A stretch of 64,000 nt of DNA from Phialocephala subalpina (Eukaryota; Ascomycota; Leotiomycetes; Helotiales; Mollisiaceae): the NCBI GenBank assembly GCA_900073065.1, contig FJOG01000025.1:682001-746000 (forward strand). Reading direction: 5' to 3'. Made by a program: the position numbers and the translations under genes. Below are positions 1 through 11,193 of this stretch, piece after piece (the first letter of the stretch is position 1; every line of letters begins with the position of its first letter). The notes beneath the pieces were generated by a model, which did no database searches, was not told where the DNA came from, and saw only the letters and a program-made list of their open reading frames with translations.

Positions 1-1432
1 ACACATTCGCCACAATCAAGGGCTTATGGGTTGGACATTCAAACGATTTGATCGACAAGCCACAGCAGCATGCCTTCGCAGAACTTCTCGAATACGACCT
101 GCCTGGCACCAACATGACCGAACCCATCCGTCGATGTCGAAAAGCTGCAACAAGAGTTTTGAGCAAGCCTCTCTGGCCAACGTACTATCATCTTCTCGAA
201 CCGTCGTCTGTTCGACTTACGAAGGAACTCTTGCAGAAGGGAAGAAGCCATCTGGATATCTATCCCTACCTCCGTCAAATCGTTTTCGATCTCGCGCTGT
301 CACTCACCCATGGCTATGTCTCGACAGGCTTGGACGACGAGTTCACAGATGCTCTCGTCGCAAGCATAAACCAAATCTCGTACTTTCGAGCTTCGACACA
401 ACGATTCCGAGACTACGTACCCATGCTACGATTCTTAGTCACCAGCTTCGCTAGCAGAAACCTCGTCGCCTCCGCAGAAAAGGAACGTCAAAAAAGACTC
501 GATGTTGTCTATGCCGCGTTGAAGAAAAGGACTGCAGCTGGTGAGCAAGTAGATTGCATTGTGAACGGACTTGTAAAAGATAATCTTTCCGAAGGCGAGA
601 TCCATGGAACCTGCAAAGCTTTATTGCAAGCGGCTCCTGACTCGACTGCTTCGTCTGTGTATCTTGTCATTGGTTGGTTCTCAACTCCCGAAGGACAAGA
701 GTTCCAAGATGTCCTCTACGCTGAGATTTTGAATACATATGACGGAGATAGAGATAAGGCGTGGGACATGGCGTTTCGAGAAGAAAGTGTTGAGTTGCTG
801 GTCTCGCTGTTCAAAGAGACGCTGAGACTCTGGACGACGACTCCGTTTGCTGTGCAGAGGATGACAGTCAAGGACGTCGCCTATGCCGGAACGATTATTC
901 CACAGGGAACAACGATGATCATGAATGCTCAGCAAGCGAATCATGATGAGGTTTGGTATGGAAATGATGCGAAGACGTTCAAGCCTGCGCGGTTTGTGGG
1001 AAATACGACGAGCTTGCCGCATTTGACTTTTGGTGTCGGGGCAAGGATATGTCCTGCTGCTGCGTTGAGTAATAGGATAATTTAGTGAGTTGCTCCTTTT
1101 CCTTCGATCTCATCAGATGAGGAGGATGTGCTGACGTTTGGATCATAGTGCGCTTGTCATGCGTCTAGTCCTAGCATTCAAGATCCAAGAAGAAGGGAAG
1201 GGGGCGAGGAAGGCAAATACGGACATGCTGGACTTCTCTGACGAGCTTGGTCGCGATACCGAGGAAATTTGATTGCTATTTTGTGACGAGAGATGAGAAG
1301 TGGGTTGAGTGTAAATTTGAAGATGCAACATGTGAGGATATTCTTCTGAGCAATGTATCTCACATCAACTTGAGGCATGCCGAACCTAGTGCAATGCATG
1401 AAAAAGATGTTTTGAAGCGATGGATGAATTAG
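1..1432 (+). CDS. Cytochrome P450 monooxygenase, 5' partial, C-terminal frameshift
   Basis: Heme-thiolate monooxygenase resembling the fungal phenylacetate-hydroxylase type. The reading frame is already open at base 3 with P450-like sequence, so the N-terminus and membrane anchor lie outside the window. The I-helix region is followed by the K-helix ExxR motif (KETLR, near 816-830) and the heme-ligand loop FGVGARICPA (near 1030-1060). The last residue of that loop is Ala where most P450s have Gly. A 64-nt intron (1085-1148, donor GTGAGT) joins the loop to exon 2, which begins YALVMRLVLAFKI. Exon 2 as read stops at 1270-1272. The expected P450 C-terminal strand (IPRKFDCYFVTRDEKW) lies in the next frame and runs to 1432. 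A one-base indel between about 1230 and 1247 is the simplest explanation, so this may be a young pseudogene or contain a sequence error. The substrate cannot be told. Confidence 0.82.
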
Positions 1433-3317
1433 TAGTACGACAATTCTATGGAACAGTGATCTATCGCTGTGGCGCCGAATTTTTGGCGATGACAGCCTGA
1501 GATTCAGCCATCACTGCCCTGCACACTCACTGGGGCTCATTAAATCACAGCTTCAAAGGGTTGGGCCAAACTGGAGGAAGATCTCGCTCAAAGAACTCTC
1601 TTTCCTAGGCGCACAAAACATAAAAACCCACGAGAATTTGACATGAGAAACGATCCTTGGAAATGAAGCGAAAGATGACTCGCAGAAGCCTGAGCGAGTG
1701 TTTGATTCCAAGTGGGACATCGAAGAAAGGCAGCTCCGACGCTCGATCTTGACAGGACGTGCCCGATACCAATGCGGTCAAGGGAGAGTCTGTTGAGGGA
1801 AATGAAGCATCGACACTTTCATAAACTTCTCGAAGCTCGCCATGATGTTCCTTCCCCAAAAGTAAAGCATTTGTATCATTTTCGTGAAGTGTTTGAATCG
1901 GATCGCAATAGAAGGCAGTGTACGACTTCCGTCTTGGGTTGACGTCGCATTCCAATTCGAGATAAGAGGCGAAAGCAAAAGACAGTTTGGTGCTTGTTCG
2001 GCAGGTGAGAGTTGCGAAGAGGAAGTGTGTTGCTTCCCGCCTATCTTGAGTAAATGTCAAGTTCGGAAGGGAAGGAGTGATTGAGGGGCTCGATCAAAGA
2101 CGCTTCACCGACGAAGAGTGCGGCTACATCCTGCCCTTGGGTGTGGAATTAGCAATATCTCAATTTTGATCTCTCTTTCATGCACTCAAATCTTGCTATT
2201 TCACGCTGCGGGAATCTCAAAAGACTCGATGCATTGAACTCGTCCTTTTCATCAAAAAACACTGGAAGGTTTCTAAAATTAATTTTCTGAAAAGGCGAGA
2301 GGTGCACTGATAAAAAGAACGGTGCGTGCTCTCGTCGAATTTGAAGCGAATAATCTGAAGGAGTCGGAGAACTGCGTTGCTTCCTTCTTGAAGTGGAGGT
2401 GACGTCGCGAAGTTTAGATGAGAAGTCGAGAGGGACAGGAAGCGAAGAGTCGAGGCGTTTGATTGGCCGCAGTTGAGTCAAGCGAGACTCCCCTTTTCGA
2501 ATAGCGGTCCATTTCCTCCGCACGCGGAGTTGGAGATCGGACAACATATTCAGAAGCAGTCACTACTGTATCATCATAATATATCATCACGAGCAGAACT
2601 TTCAAGGTGATGATGATAGTGACCGAGCTTCTTGTTCTTCGTGGCTTCCACTGAGTACCTAGGTACCATCCTGAAGTTGACAATCATACTTCATATCTCC
2701 GCTTCATCGCCGAACAGTCATGACGTCGATGTGATCGAGACGTTCGAGGTTTCGTCGGGGATTCCGCTGTCTCTTGATCATTCTCCAACTCAAGACACGC
2801 ATTTGTCTGCAAATAATCTCTTGACAGGGGTCCCAAAACTCGAGATAACTCACTTGTTAAAGTCAACTAGGACACCATAACTGCGAACATGTTCGAGATG
2901 GGTTGGAAGTTATAGGTCCTTGCGAGAAGAGTGATGAAGGTTGTTAGGTTCATGCGGGCCTCGCAGACGTCGCCTTTTTGTCTGAAGTGCGATTTGGTGA
3001 AATTTATCGCGCACGAGCGCCGAGGATGGGATGAAACCTGCGTCCAGATTAACTTCCTCCTCATCCAAAATATCAGATGAAAGACATCTTGTTTTTCACC
3101 TCGCTAGCTCAATTCTTCTTGCTACGTTGCCCGCGATCACTTTCATATCTAACCTGACTTCACCCCAAGCACAGCAAAGACATTATTGTACAACTTAAAA
3201 GACAACGCTTCGCATAAAATTGGTATCAAATCCCATCCCATCATCTCTATATATACAAGAACCGTCAATCATCATAACATACATCCTCCTTTTTCCTTTC
3301 AAATACAAAACCCTAAC
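1433..3317. other. Intergenic, no supported gene
   Basis: Open frames of up to about 150 codons exist (for example minus strand 1605-2060) but none shows a recognisable domain, plausible splicing or protein-like composition. A perfect 12-bp palindrome, GTACCTAGGTAC, sits at 2655-2666. Nothing else stands out. Confidence 0.6.
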
Positions 3318-5021
3318 CTAAGTAACCGTAACATCAACCGTCTTCTTAATCCCTTGCAACGGCCACACATCCTCCATACTCTCACTATCCGCCTTAATAA
3401 TCTCATCCTCGCTCTTATTACTCGTACTCTCTAGCCCCCGTCCTCCCAAACCCCTCGTCGTAACCCTAACATCGTATTTCCCTCCTTCCCCTCCAACCTC
3501 ACCATCATGTATCTTGCCTCTGCTTTGCAAGCTATTCATCCCTATGCCGTCTTCATGGATATAGTATTTATGTCTCGTTCCTCCCATCTGACCACTTGAA
3601 GTAATCCCGCGAGTTCGGAGCGAGCGGGTAGTTTCGAGTATGGATTTGAATAAGGGGCGGAGGGAGGGGAGAGAAGCGGCTAGGATGCCGATGTAGAGTT
3701 CGATGCTGTTCCAGATGAAGTAGGAATCATTTCGAGTGGAATCGGGGTTTGAGAGGACCTGGGATTGGATGACGGTCTTGACGATTGATGCAGCGCAGGC
3801 ACTTGAAGATGTTAATACTGGACTCTGAAGCAGGAGAATGCAGAGAAAGAGGGAAAGTTCTGATTGACGTACAAATAACCGAGCGAGAGAATTGCGATCA
3901 GAGAGATTTTTGTGCGGATGTTGACTTGGAGGTTCCAGACCATAGGGATGGGAAGTGAGGCGAACAAGATGTCGGTCACGATGTTGACAGCTGGAATGAA
4001 GTCAGGCCAGCTTTTTGTGAAAAGGGAGAAAGGGGTTTGGGGAGACTGACAGCTGTTGAAGAGGCCGATTGCGGTGAAAACTTTGTTACTGAAGCATTTT
4101 GCATTGGGCTCGCTGGCTGCGTCCCAAGATGCGCGGATTGGTACGCATGACCAGATGAGTGTCTATGTGTTGTTAGATATGGGTTCTGAGGTCTGGTGTG
4201 TAGTTGGGACATTGAAGGCTGGCATGTCTTTCTGATGTTGAAGCTGGACGGAATTGACGCTTACACCTGCGCTAGAACATGTGAAGGCAACCAGAAAAGC
4301 TATGGGTTATTGTAAGTTTATGTTCCACAAGAAGCTTTCATGGTTGGAAGGTTTGAGAAAGTCCAAACTCACCAATCATGCAGTACAAAAAAATCTTGTA
4401 TCCCTTCCCTGGCACCAACCGCAACAAGAAAGTTGCAACAGACAACTTGATGAGAGATATTCCGACCGTTACTATCAGCGAGTGAAAGTATTGCCAGTGT
4501 AACATCTTCACCAGATCCGCTGGTTTGATAGATGCCAGATGCATGCCGATTCCATGGCTTGTCTCTCCAATGAAACAAATCAGAACTCCAACGCCGCATA
4601 TCTGGGAAGATGTCAGCACTGCGTCCCGGAAACCAGAGTGTCTTTGCTGCCAAAATTCACTGAGGCTTCAGTAGAGCCAAGCAATAAGTCCATGGTGAGG
4701 ATGTGCAAGTGCTATTGTTGAGCCGGTATAGCCCAATCCAAAGTTTTGAGTTTGCATGAATTACTCTTGGCAAGTCCTTGTCTGAACACTCATAACGATG
4801 AGAATTTGACTTGCCGTTGCTGCCGTTATCAAATAATCGTCCGTTCCCATTGTCTTCAACATAATCGCTCTCACATATATCCTCGCACACGCCACCAAGA
4901 CTGTGAACCCGCAAAAGAAGCCATTGATAGCCAATATCGAAGGAGCATTCGTCGATGTATCTAACTCGGCGGTTGTCGAGGCTTGCTCTAATCCATTATC
5001 CAACCTAAAGACTGAAGGCAT
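3318..5021 (-). CDS. Seven-helix rhodopsin-fold membrane protein, SAT4/PTH11-like
   Basis: Integral plasma-membrane protein of the large fungal SAT4/rhodopsin-domain family; PTH11-like members act in surface sensing, but the ligand here is unknown. The start at 5021 gives an N-terminal tail, then a helix and the family signature ACARIYVR followed by MGTDDYLI. Later pieces carry the ETSHGIGMH loop (GLGRH equivalent), CVPIRASWD (the conserved C-x-P...W) and a helix around LFASLPIPMVW. Exons that close in frame are 4373-4601, 4265-4299, 4051-4162, 3873-3990 and 3318-3801, with branch-point and donor matches. The donor of the first exon, near 4790-4805, is not settled. The C-terminal tail is hydrophilic and Gly-rich, probably cytosolic. 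It stands alone, with about 2.9 kb of upstream DNA without a gene. Confidence 0.85.
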
Positions 5022-7931
5022 TTCGGCGTTGTTATCGAGGACTTATCAGCGGAGAGGTCGATCTTTCCTTTTGGTGATCCTCGTCAAGTGTTCCCAGTTA
5101 AGTGTTCCCAAGATGAGGGTCGTGTTGATCGTCCAAATGTTATGTTTAGATATGAGAGGGGACCGTGTGAGACACTGAGACTTGATTGACAGGTCTGCCA
5201 CGCAGACTCGTCTTGAGACCCAAGTCCGGAAACGCCCCTTTCCCGTGTGGGGCTTCGATCCTATATACTACCGAGGGGAAGAAACGATGTACCATGGGAC
5301 GAACATGTTCCTGTCGAAATCGGTTACAACTCTGGTATCGGTACGCGGACCAGCGCTGTAGCCTTGTGGAAATAGTGGCAATAGCAGGACCGATATAGGA
5401 AAGCTCGACATCAACTCCCTCAGAGTTTTATCTGCAAGGGCAGAAGGAGGATGAAGAAGGAGGACTAGTCACGACGCCACAAGCCTCTGAAGCTGCCGAA
5501 CAGATGCATCATGAGAAGGACTACCTCGTTAGCAACGGAGACTATCCTCCTGCAAGGTTCAACTTGGACAGCCACAGCCGGCTACGCGACGAAACGGCTT
5601 GGATGACGAGATAACCAGAAGCGGGAGATTCCCATCACTCTGGTCCTATCGCATCTGTCTGTCCCGTCTTGGGCCATTCGAATTCGCAACCACTCATGCA
5701 TGGAATGAAATTAGGAACTCGTGGACGTCGAAAACTGTCAAGTCAGGACCCCTGTTTGGCGAGCTCAGGGTTCCTGGTCGCCTAGGATAGGGCATTACCG
5801 ATGGTGTCGAATCCCTGAGGAAGCCCCTGTAAGGAGGGCTCGCCAGGCTAACACAGCCGAATTCGAGGGCTTTTGCTAGTGATCCCGCGATCTCCTAGGG
5901 TGGCGTTCTGGCGACGGTTCTCCCACGAGACCTGTCTGCTGTTGGTATCCGCTTTAGTATTGACAGCTTATACTTTCCGCTAGAACCGTCTCCATTCGGA
6001 CGAAACTCTCTTCTAGAAAACATAAGATATTTGACAGATTTGACGGCGGGAGTGCCGGAGATGGCCCATGGTACTGGAGACTGGGGGGATGTGTAGAAAA
6101 ATGACTGTGCGAAATTGGGTCTCTGAACAAAATGCCCCACCACGGAATGAAAGAAGAGTATTCCGGTTTACGGAGGCAAGTTTAAAGCACGCTTGGCTCT
6201 GCAGAAGCTCGCCGGCGGTTCCACTTGTTCGCAGCAGTGACAGCTTTGACAGGCTGGGGATAACCTTACTGTTCCGGTTCTGGGGATTCGGAGACGGAGG
6301 TCTTTTTCGAAGAGTCCAACCTCCTTCCTGAGTCGTGAGCCATCCCAAGACTGCATGTATGATCCAGGTCCGTTTATCGAGTCGTTTGATGATACGGAGG
6401 TACGAACAATGCGATGAAGGGTACCGGTTGATCCTTCCCTCGCACATGGGAACCTGAACCTGAACCTGATTGACTTCACGCAAGGGCGCACACGTGGTCC
6501 GACCTTGGGTCGATCGATGTGAATGGATCGATGTGCATTCGTGCTTCAGTCCTTGTCGCAGGCTGACCCACGTGGTGAAGCGAGGTGTTTCTTCAACGGA
6601 GATGTGTTTCCTGACAACGTCTTGAAGATTTTTGGGAGGTACCTTGCAAGTACCTATGTACCTGCCACATGCGGTGTAGTGCTGCTCATAGCATTTGTCG
6701 AGGATTTATGGATCACCGGTATTATTACTGAAGTGAGAATAAGGTACAGACCTGGGCCGGATCGTTAGGGCTTACTGGTTAATGCACCAATCATTTGACG
6801 CCTCGGATGCTCTTTTTCCGCACCTCCGAACAAAATGAGAGGGATGAAAACTTGAGAAGCCTGTCAAGATTCAAACTCAAAAGTTTCAAAGACAGGATGA
6901 CAGCACCAGTCGAAACGATAAGGTTTGGGAGGTGAGATTGACTTTGGCGAGAACCTCCCCCTCTTTTCTTAAGTTCACTTGAGTGAGGAAGACGAGCTCC
7001 GGTGAACGACCCCGTCACTCCAAAGACTTCAATATCATGCCGCGTGTCAGCGACCCAACCGCAGTCAGGCTGAACGGCTCAAAATGGCTCTTCCTTCAAA
7101 TCCTTCGAGTACTTTTGACCCCCACAACTGCAAGTCAGCCACCGAATAACTTCATTCGTCCATGAGGCCACCGCTTGCCATTCCACAAAACAAAGACGGG
7201 ACGACCAAGCGAGCTGAAGGGAAAAGTTTCACAAAAGTCCGAACTTCTTCAACTCTTTCAACTGCCGATCTTTGACGTTTCGAGTGGCTTTACGCCTAGA
7301 TCCAACTTATCAAACTTCCGTTCAATAGTTAGCAGGACCCTTGAATTTAGATTGAAAATGCAGAAGGAAGCCACCGCCACGCCCGCTTGTAAGTTCGCAC
7401 CTGGAATCTTCCCCTTTCAGGTCGACGGCTCTGCACGACCCCGCCATCCCGTCTCCTTCACCCTGTTGATTGGACGACCCGTACTTCCAAAGTATGGACC
7501 CGTATTTTTACTTTCGAAGTTTAGACTCGACTCCAGAGCAATGTGCCCATGCATGATGCACCCATGTCACTCAATCAGAACATTCTTTCGCTTCTTCGAC
7601 CCTTCCAATCATGTTCCTTGCCCCTTCCTTCGAGTTTCCTCATCCTCTGGTGGCGTCGAGAACGTTAGAGCCCTTCCCATCCCGAACTATTGGCACGAAA
7701 GTGGATTGGACGTTCCACTCTTATCCTGACAGATTATTACGAGGCCATTCAAGTGGCAGTAATATCCGGGAACACAAGCAGTCTATCGACAACCTTGACC
7801 GGGGAGATCGAGGTTCAAATACTCAACGTCTTTCTGCTAGATGCAGCTTTCAGGAGCAGACGGAAAACTTCTCATCTTTTACGTTTCAGATTAACAAGGA
7901 CGGCTTCGTTGCTGATTATTTACGGTCCAAG
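5022..7931. other. Long intergenic region
   Basis: About 2.9 kb between the divergently arranged SAT4-like and tyrosinase genes. Short open frames occur on both strands but none is recognisable or has convincing exon structure. The last few hundred bases before 7932 are probably the tyrosinase promoter and leader. A short repeat of GGATCGATGTG occurs twice near 6509-6535. Confidence 0.55.
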
Positions 7932-9435
7932 ATGCGTTTCCAATCAACAGTGTGGGTGCCAGTCCTAGCGGCCTCTGCTGCAGTGGCTTTCACCCCCGCG
8001 TCAACCGTCCAAACGGACATTTTGGCTGCAAAGGGGTTGTTCAACCTCGCGGTATACGAGTTCGAACAGGCCGTGTCAGGACAAAAACAAGGAAGCTGCA
8101 GTCTTTCGAACGTTGCAGTAAGGAGAGAATGGTAAGTGATCTACTCCTTCCGTTGAACATTCGGAACTGACATGTCATCAGGTCAACTTTACTCCCTTCT
8201 GAAAGAAAAGCATACACAGATGCTGTTCTTTGCTTGCAAGCCAAGCCAGCATTGACGAATCAGACCATCGTTCCAGGTGCCAAGAGCAGGTAGGAAATCT
8301 CCCCAAACAGATACAAACACATGCTGACCTCAACCCAGATACGATGACTTCGTCTGGACACACATCAATCAAACCTTGATCATTCACGGAACAGTATGTC
8401 CTCCCTCTTCACTTGAATATCACTCACTAACACCATACAGACAAACTTCCTGTCATGGCACAGATACTTCACCTGGACCTACGAGCAAGCTCTGAGAAAT
8501 GAGTGTGGCTACACAGGTTATCAACCATACTGGAACTGGGGCAAGACTGCCTTCGATCCCGTCAATTCGCCCGTCTTTGATGGCTCAGATTATTCTATGT
8601 CTGGCAATGGAGTCTACGAAGCACACAACTGCACTAACGCGCTTCCCACGGGCCTCAACTGCATTCCACCCGGAAACGGAGGAGGATGTGTCAAGACTGG
8701 GCCTTTCAAGAAGTAAGTCTTACGGAGGTGTCAGGGCTAAAGAAGTGCACCGCCTTCAATTGCCACCACTCAATTATTCTGCCGCATACAACTAAGCGAG
8801 GGCGGTGGGCACTTCTTTGGCCCTAGCACCTCCGTACTGTTCCAGGCTCTACCCTCATCCTCCTTTCACTCTCAAAGATTAAGAGCACTAACAACTACCC
8901 CAGCATGTCCGTAAACCTCGGTCCTGTCTCTCCTACCCTCGCCGAACCAGAAGTTATCGCCACTGGCGCAGGTTCAGCCTACAACCCACGCTGTCTCAAG
9001 CGTGACGTCTCCGTCTGGGTCTCATCCCAATGGAACACCGACGCTAACAGCACCGACCTCATCACCGGCTACACCGACATTGGATCTTTCCAAACCCGCA
9101 TGCAAGGAGATTTTGCCTCGGGGTTTTACGGAGTCCACACTGGAGGACATTTCACAATCGGAGGTGACCCAGGTGGAGATATCTTCACCTCTCCAGGAGA
9201 CCCAGCATTTTTCCTCCACCACGCACAAATCGACCGCACTTGGTGGATCTGGCAAAACCAAGACCTCAAGAACAGACAAAACGCCATCGCAGGAACAATC
9301 ACACTCAACAACAGCCCGCCCAGCAGGAATGGAACTCTCACTGATACGATCTCGCTGGGAGTGAACGCTAAGGACATTGAGATCGGGGATGCGATGAGCA
9401 CTCTCGCTGGTCCGTTTTGTTATATTTATGTTTGA
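7932..9435 (+). CDS. Secreted tyrosinase (type-3 copper oxidase)
   Basis: Oxidises mono- or diphenols to quinones through a binuclear copper site; fungal secreted forms act in melanin formation or on environmental phenolics. Five exons (7932-8131, 8182-8289, 8339-8393, 8441-8712, 8904-9435) close in frame to 388 aa. An N-terminal hydrophobic stretch of about 20 residues ending SAAVAF is a likely signal peptide. CuA ligands are His111 and His119 (THINQTLIIH) and His128 (FLSWHRY). CuB ligands are His290 and His294 (HTGGH) and His317/318 (FFLHHAQIDR). At 388 aa it has no long C-terminal extension, unlike the latent tyrosinases with a removable lid domain. Introns 1-3 are 47-50 nt, whereas intron 4 is 191 nt because it holds a foldback element. 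Several N-x-T/S sites fit secretion. Confidence 0.95.
8721..8836. mobile_element. Foldback (MITE-like) element inside tyrosinase intron 4
   Basis: The left arm (8721-8754, starting TACGGAGGTG) and right arm (8801-8836, ending CACCTCCGTA) are inverted copies of about 34-36 bp with only a few mismatches and a 2-base length difference, around a loop of about 46 bases. The outermost bases are TA on both sides, which fits a TA target duplication of the Tc1/mariner type, though with TA inside a palindrome this is not proof. It accounts for most of the extra length of this intron. It has no coding capacity. Confidence 0.7.
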
Positions 9436-11193
9436 GCGATGACATAAATTTGATTTCTTGGCGATGATGATTTTTGTATATAGAAAAGCAAGCGATTAGC
9501 ATATACATAGGAACTTATAATTAAGATGAGATATGATAAAGCAACATGGATTGTTTGCGTTGTTATTGACTGGGATATACACGTGGGTATTCGCTACCAA
9601 ATTGATGGTAGGTTTGGCCACGGTAAGCTTACAAACTTCAAGGCATGTATGCATTCGATGCAGGAGACATAGGCTGAGAAACAAATCGGAGGATGGTACC
9701 GAAGATTTGACATCCGAAAAGGAAGGAGGTACTTCCCACAATCTTGAAACTGAACACGCAACTCTGCTCCTGCCCATCAACTGCGACATGGCATTCTTCC
9801 TTCCGCATGTAACACAATCCCAAAAATTCCCACCACCTCCAAAATTTCGATTCCAGCTTCGTACCCAAACGCGAGTGCGGTAGCCATCCGAGCTGAAAAT
9901 CCCCACTTCCCAAGACCCCCACCCGTCCACTCAGATCAACCGCCTGCATTTCAACGCCGACGCCAACGCAGCTGCCAAAACTCAAACGCCGCAAGTCTCC
10001 CACGCCGTCGCCAGCCTAAATAAAAATCAAGTCGCGGGTGCCGATCCTCGCGCTTGCATCTCGCCAAGCTTAAGTGGTCGACAAGTCCCACAAGCTCCAC
10101 CGGATCGCTGGCGGATCAGATCATCAAAAGGTTCAAAAATGGGGCTGCTGTTAGTGTTTTGGGACCCACGAGGTGAGAGAAACTTGATGGTTGGGAATTG
10201 CGCCATTTCTGAGCCTTGGGTATGCCACGTTCTTGAAGTGTACGGAAGGAAAGAAGACATACATCACGGCTCATCCCTTCCTTTGCTGCATTTTATGGAA
10301 CAGATTCAAATATCAAGTAAATAAGCCTCAGTGTAGCACAAACAAGAAATCAAATCGAGAGATCTCTTAAAACAGTCGGTTCGGATCTGCGGACATGGAT
10401 CCATTCGTCAAGCATGAACCATGAACTATGACCCTCAACTTCGGTTCATGAGGATCACCATTTACCCACCCGGATAAATACGTAGTCTTCCAAGCTCGAA
10501 GATATACCGAAATCGCGCCAAGTAAGTATTCGTCAGGAACTTCTCGAAGATGGAAGGAACCACGAAGATGCATGCTGCAGCGCTGCATATGTTTGCAGGT
10601 ACAAGTGCAGCATAGGTACCCAACGAGGTACGAAGATTTGCAAGAGCTGGGATGAGGGTCCTGACTTCTCGTATCTATCTGGAATGGAAAGAAATGATGA
10701 CGAGTACTTGCTGTGAGCAAGAGGGAATGTTGAATGTACATGACTCGATGCAATTGGGCTCTTTCTATCGGCTCTCTTGACTTTGGCTGTGAACTCTAAT
10801 CGAGGAAAGAAATGAAGAAATGCTACTCGGCAAGCAGAAAACAAAACCCTTTCGTCCAAGTTCACTTCTCACAGTCAAAAAAATTCAGACAATAGTTCTC
10901 ATGCATTCTCTGTTCATGCTATTGTAGGTACAACGAAGAGAACCACCTATGTTGTAAAAAGGGAAGGTCCTGCAGTATCATCAGGAAAGTATCATATCTA
11001 TCTCACAGGCCGCCTTGCCATCAAATGCCGCAATCCTCGTATTTTTGCAAACGCCACCCAGATGCATCACAATGCTGTAAAATGAAAAAGAGGTATCAGA
11101 TCTCCAACCATCGTACAAAAACAGCCATGCTTGCTTTGCTTCCTCCACCCAATGCATCTAGATGCAAATATTGCCCCTTTCCATTTCCTTCCT
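9436..11193. other. Intergenic, no supported gene
   Basis: The region holds the tyrosinase 3' flank and the THO2 3' flank, which converge here. Open frames of up to 144 codons on the minus strand (9496-10260 and 10367-10865) show no domain and no intron logic. I see no repeat or RNA gene. Confidence 0.55.

Noticed and set aside
1605..2060. 151-codon minus-strand open frame
   Set aside because: No recognisable domain, no homologous-looking motif and no supporting splice structure; such lengths arise by chance in this composition.
2655..2666. Perfect palindrome GTACCTAGGTAC
   Set aside because: Related TACCT/AGGTA strings occur at several other places in the window (for example near 6640 and 10615), so it looks like a common background word.
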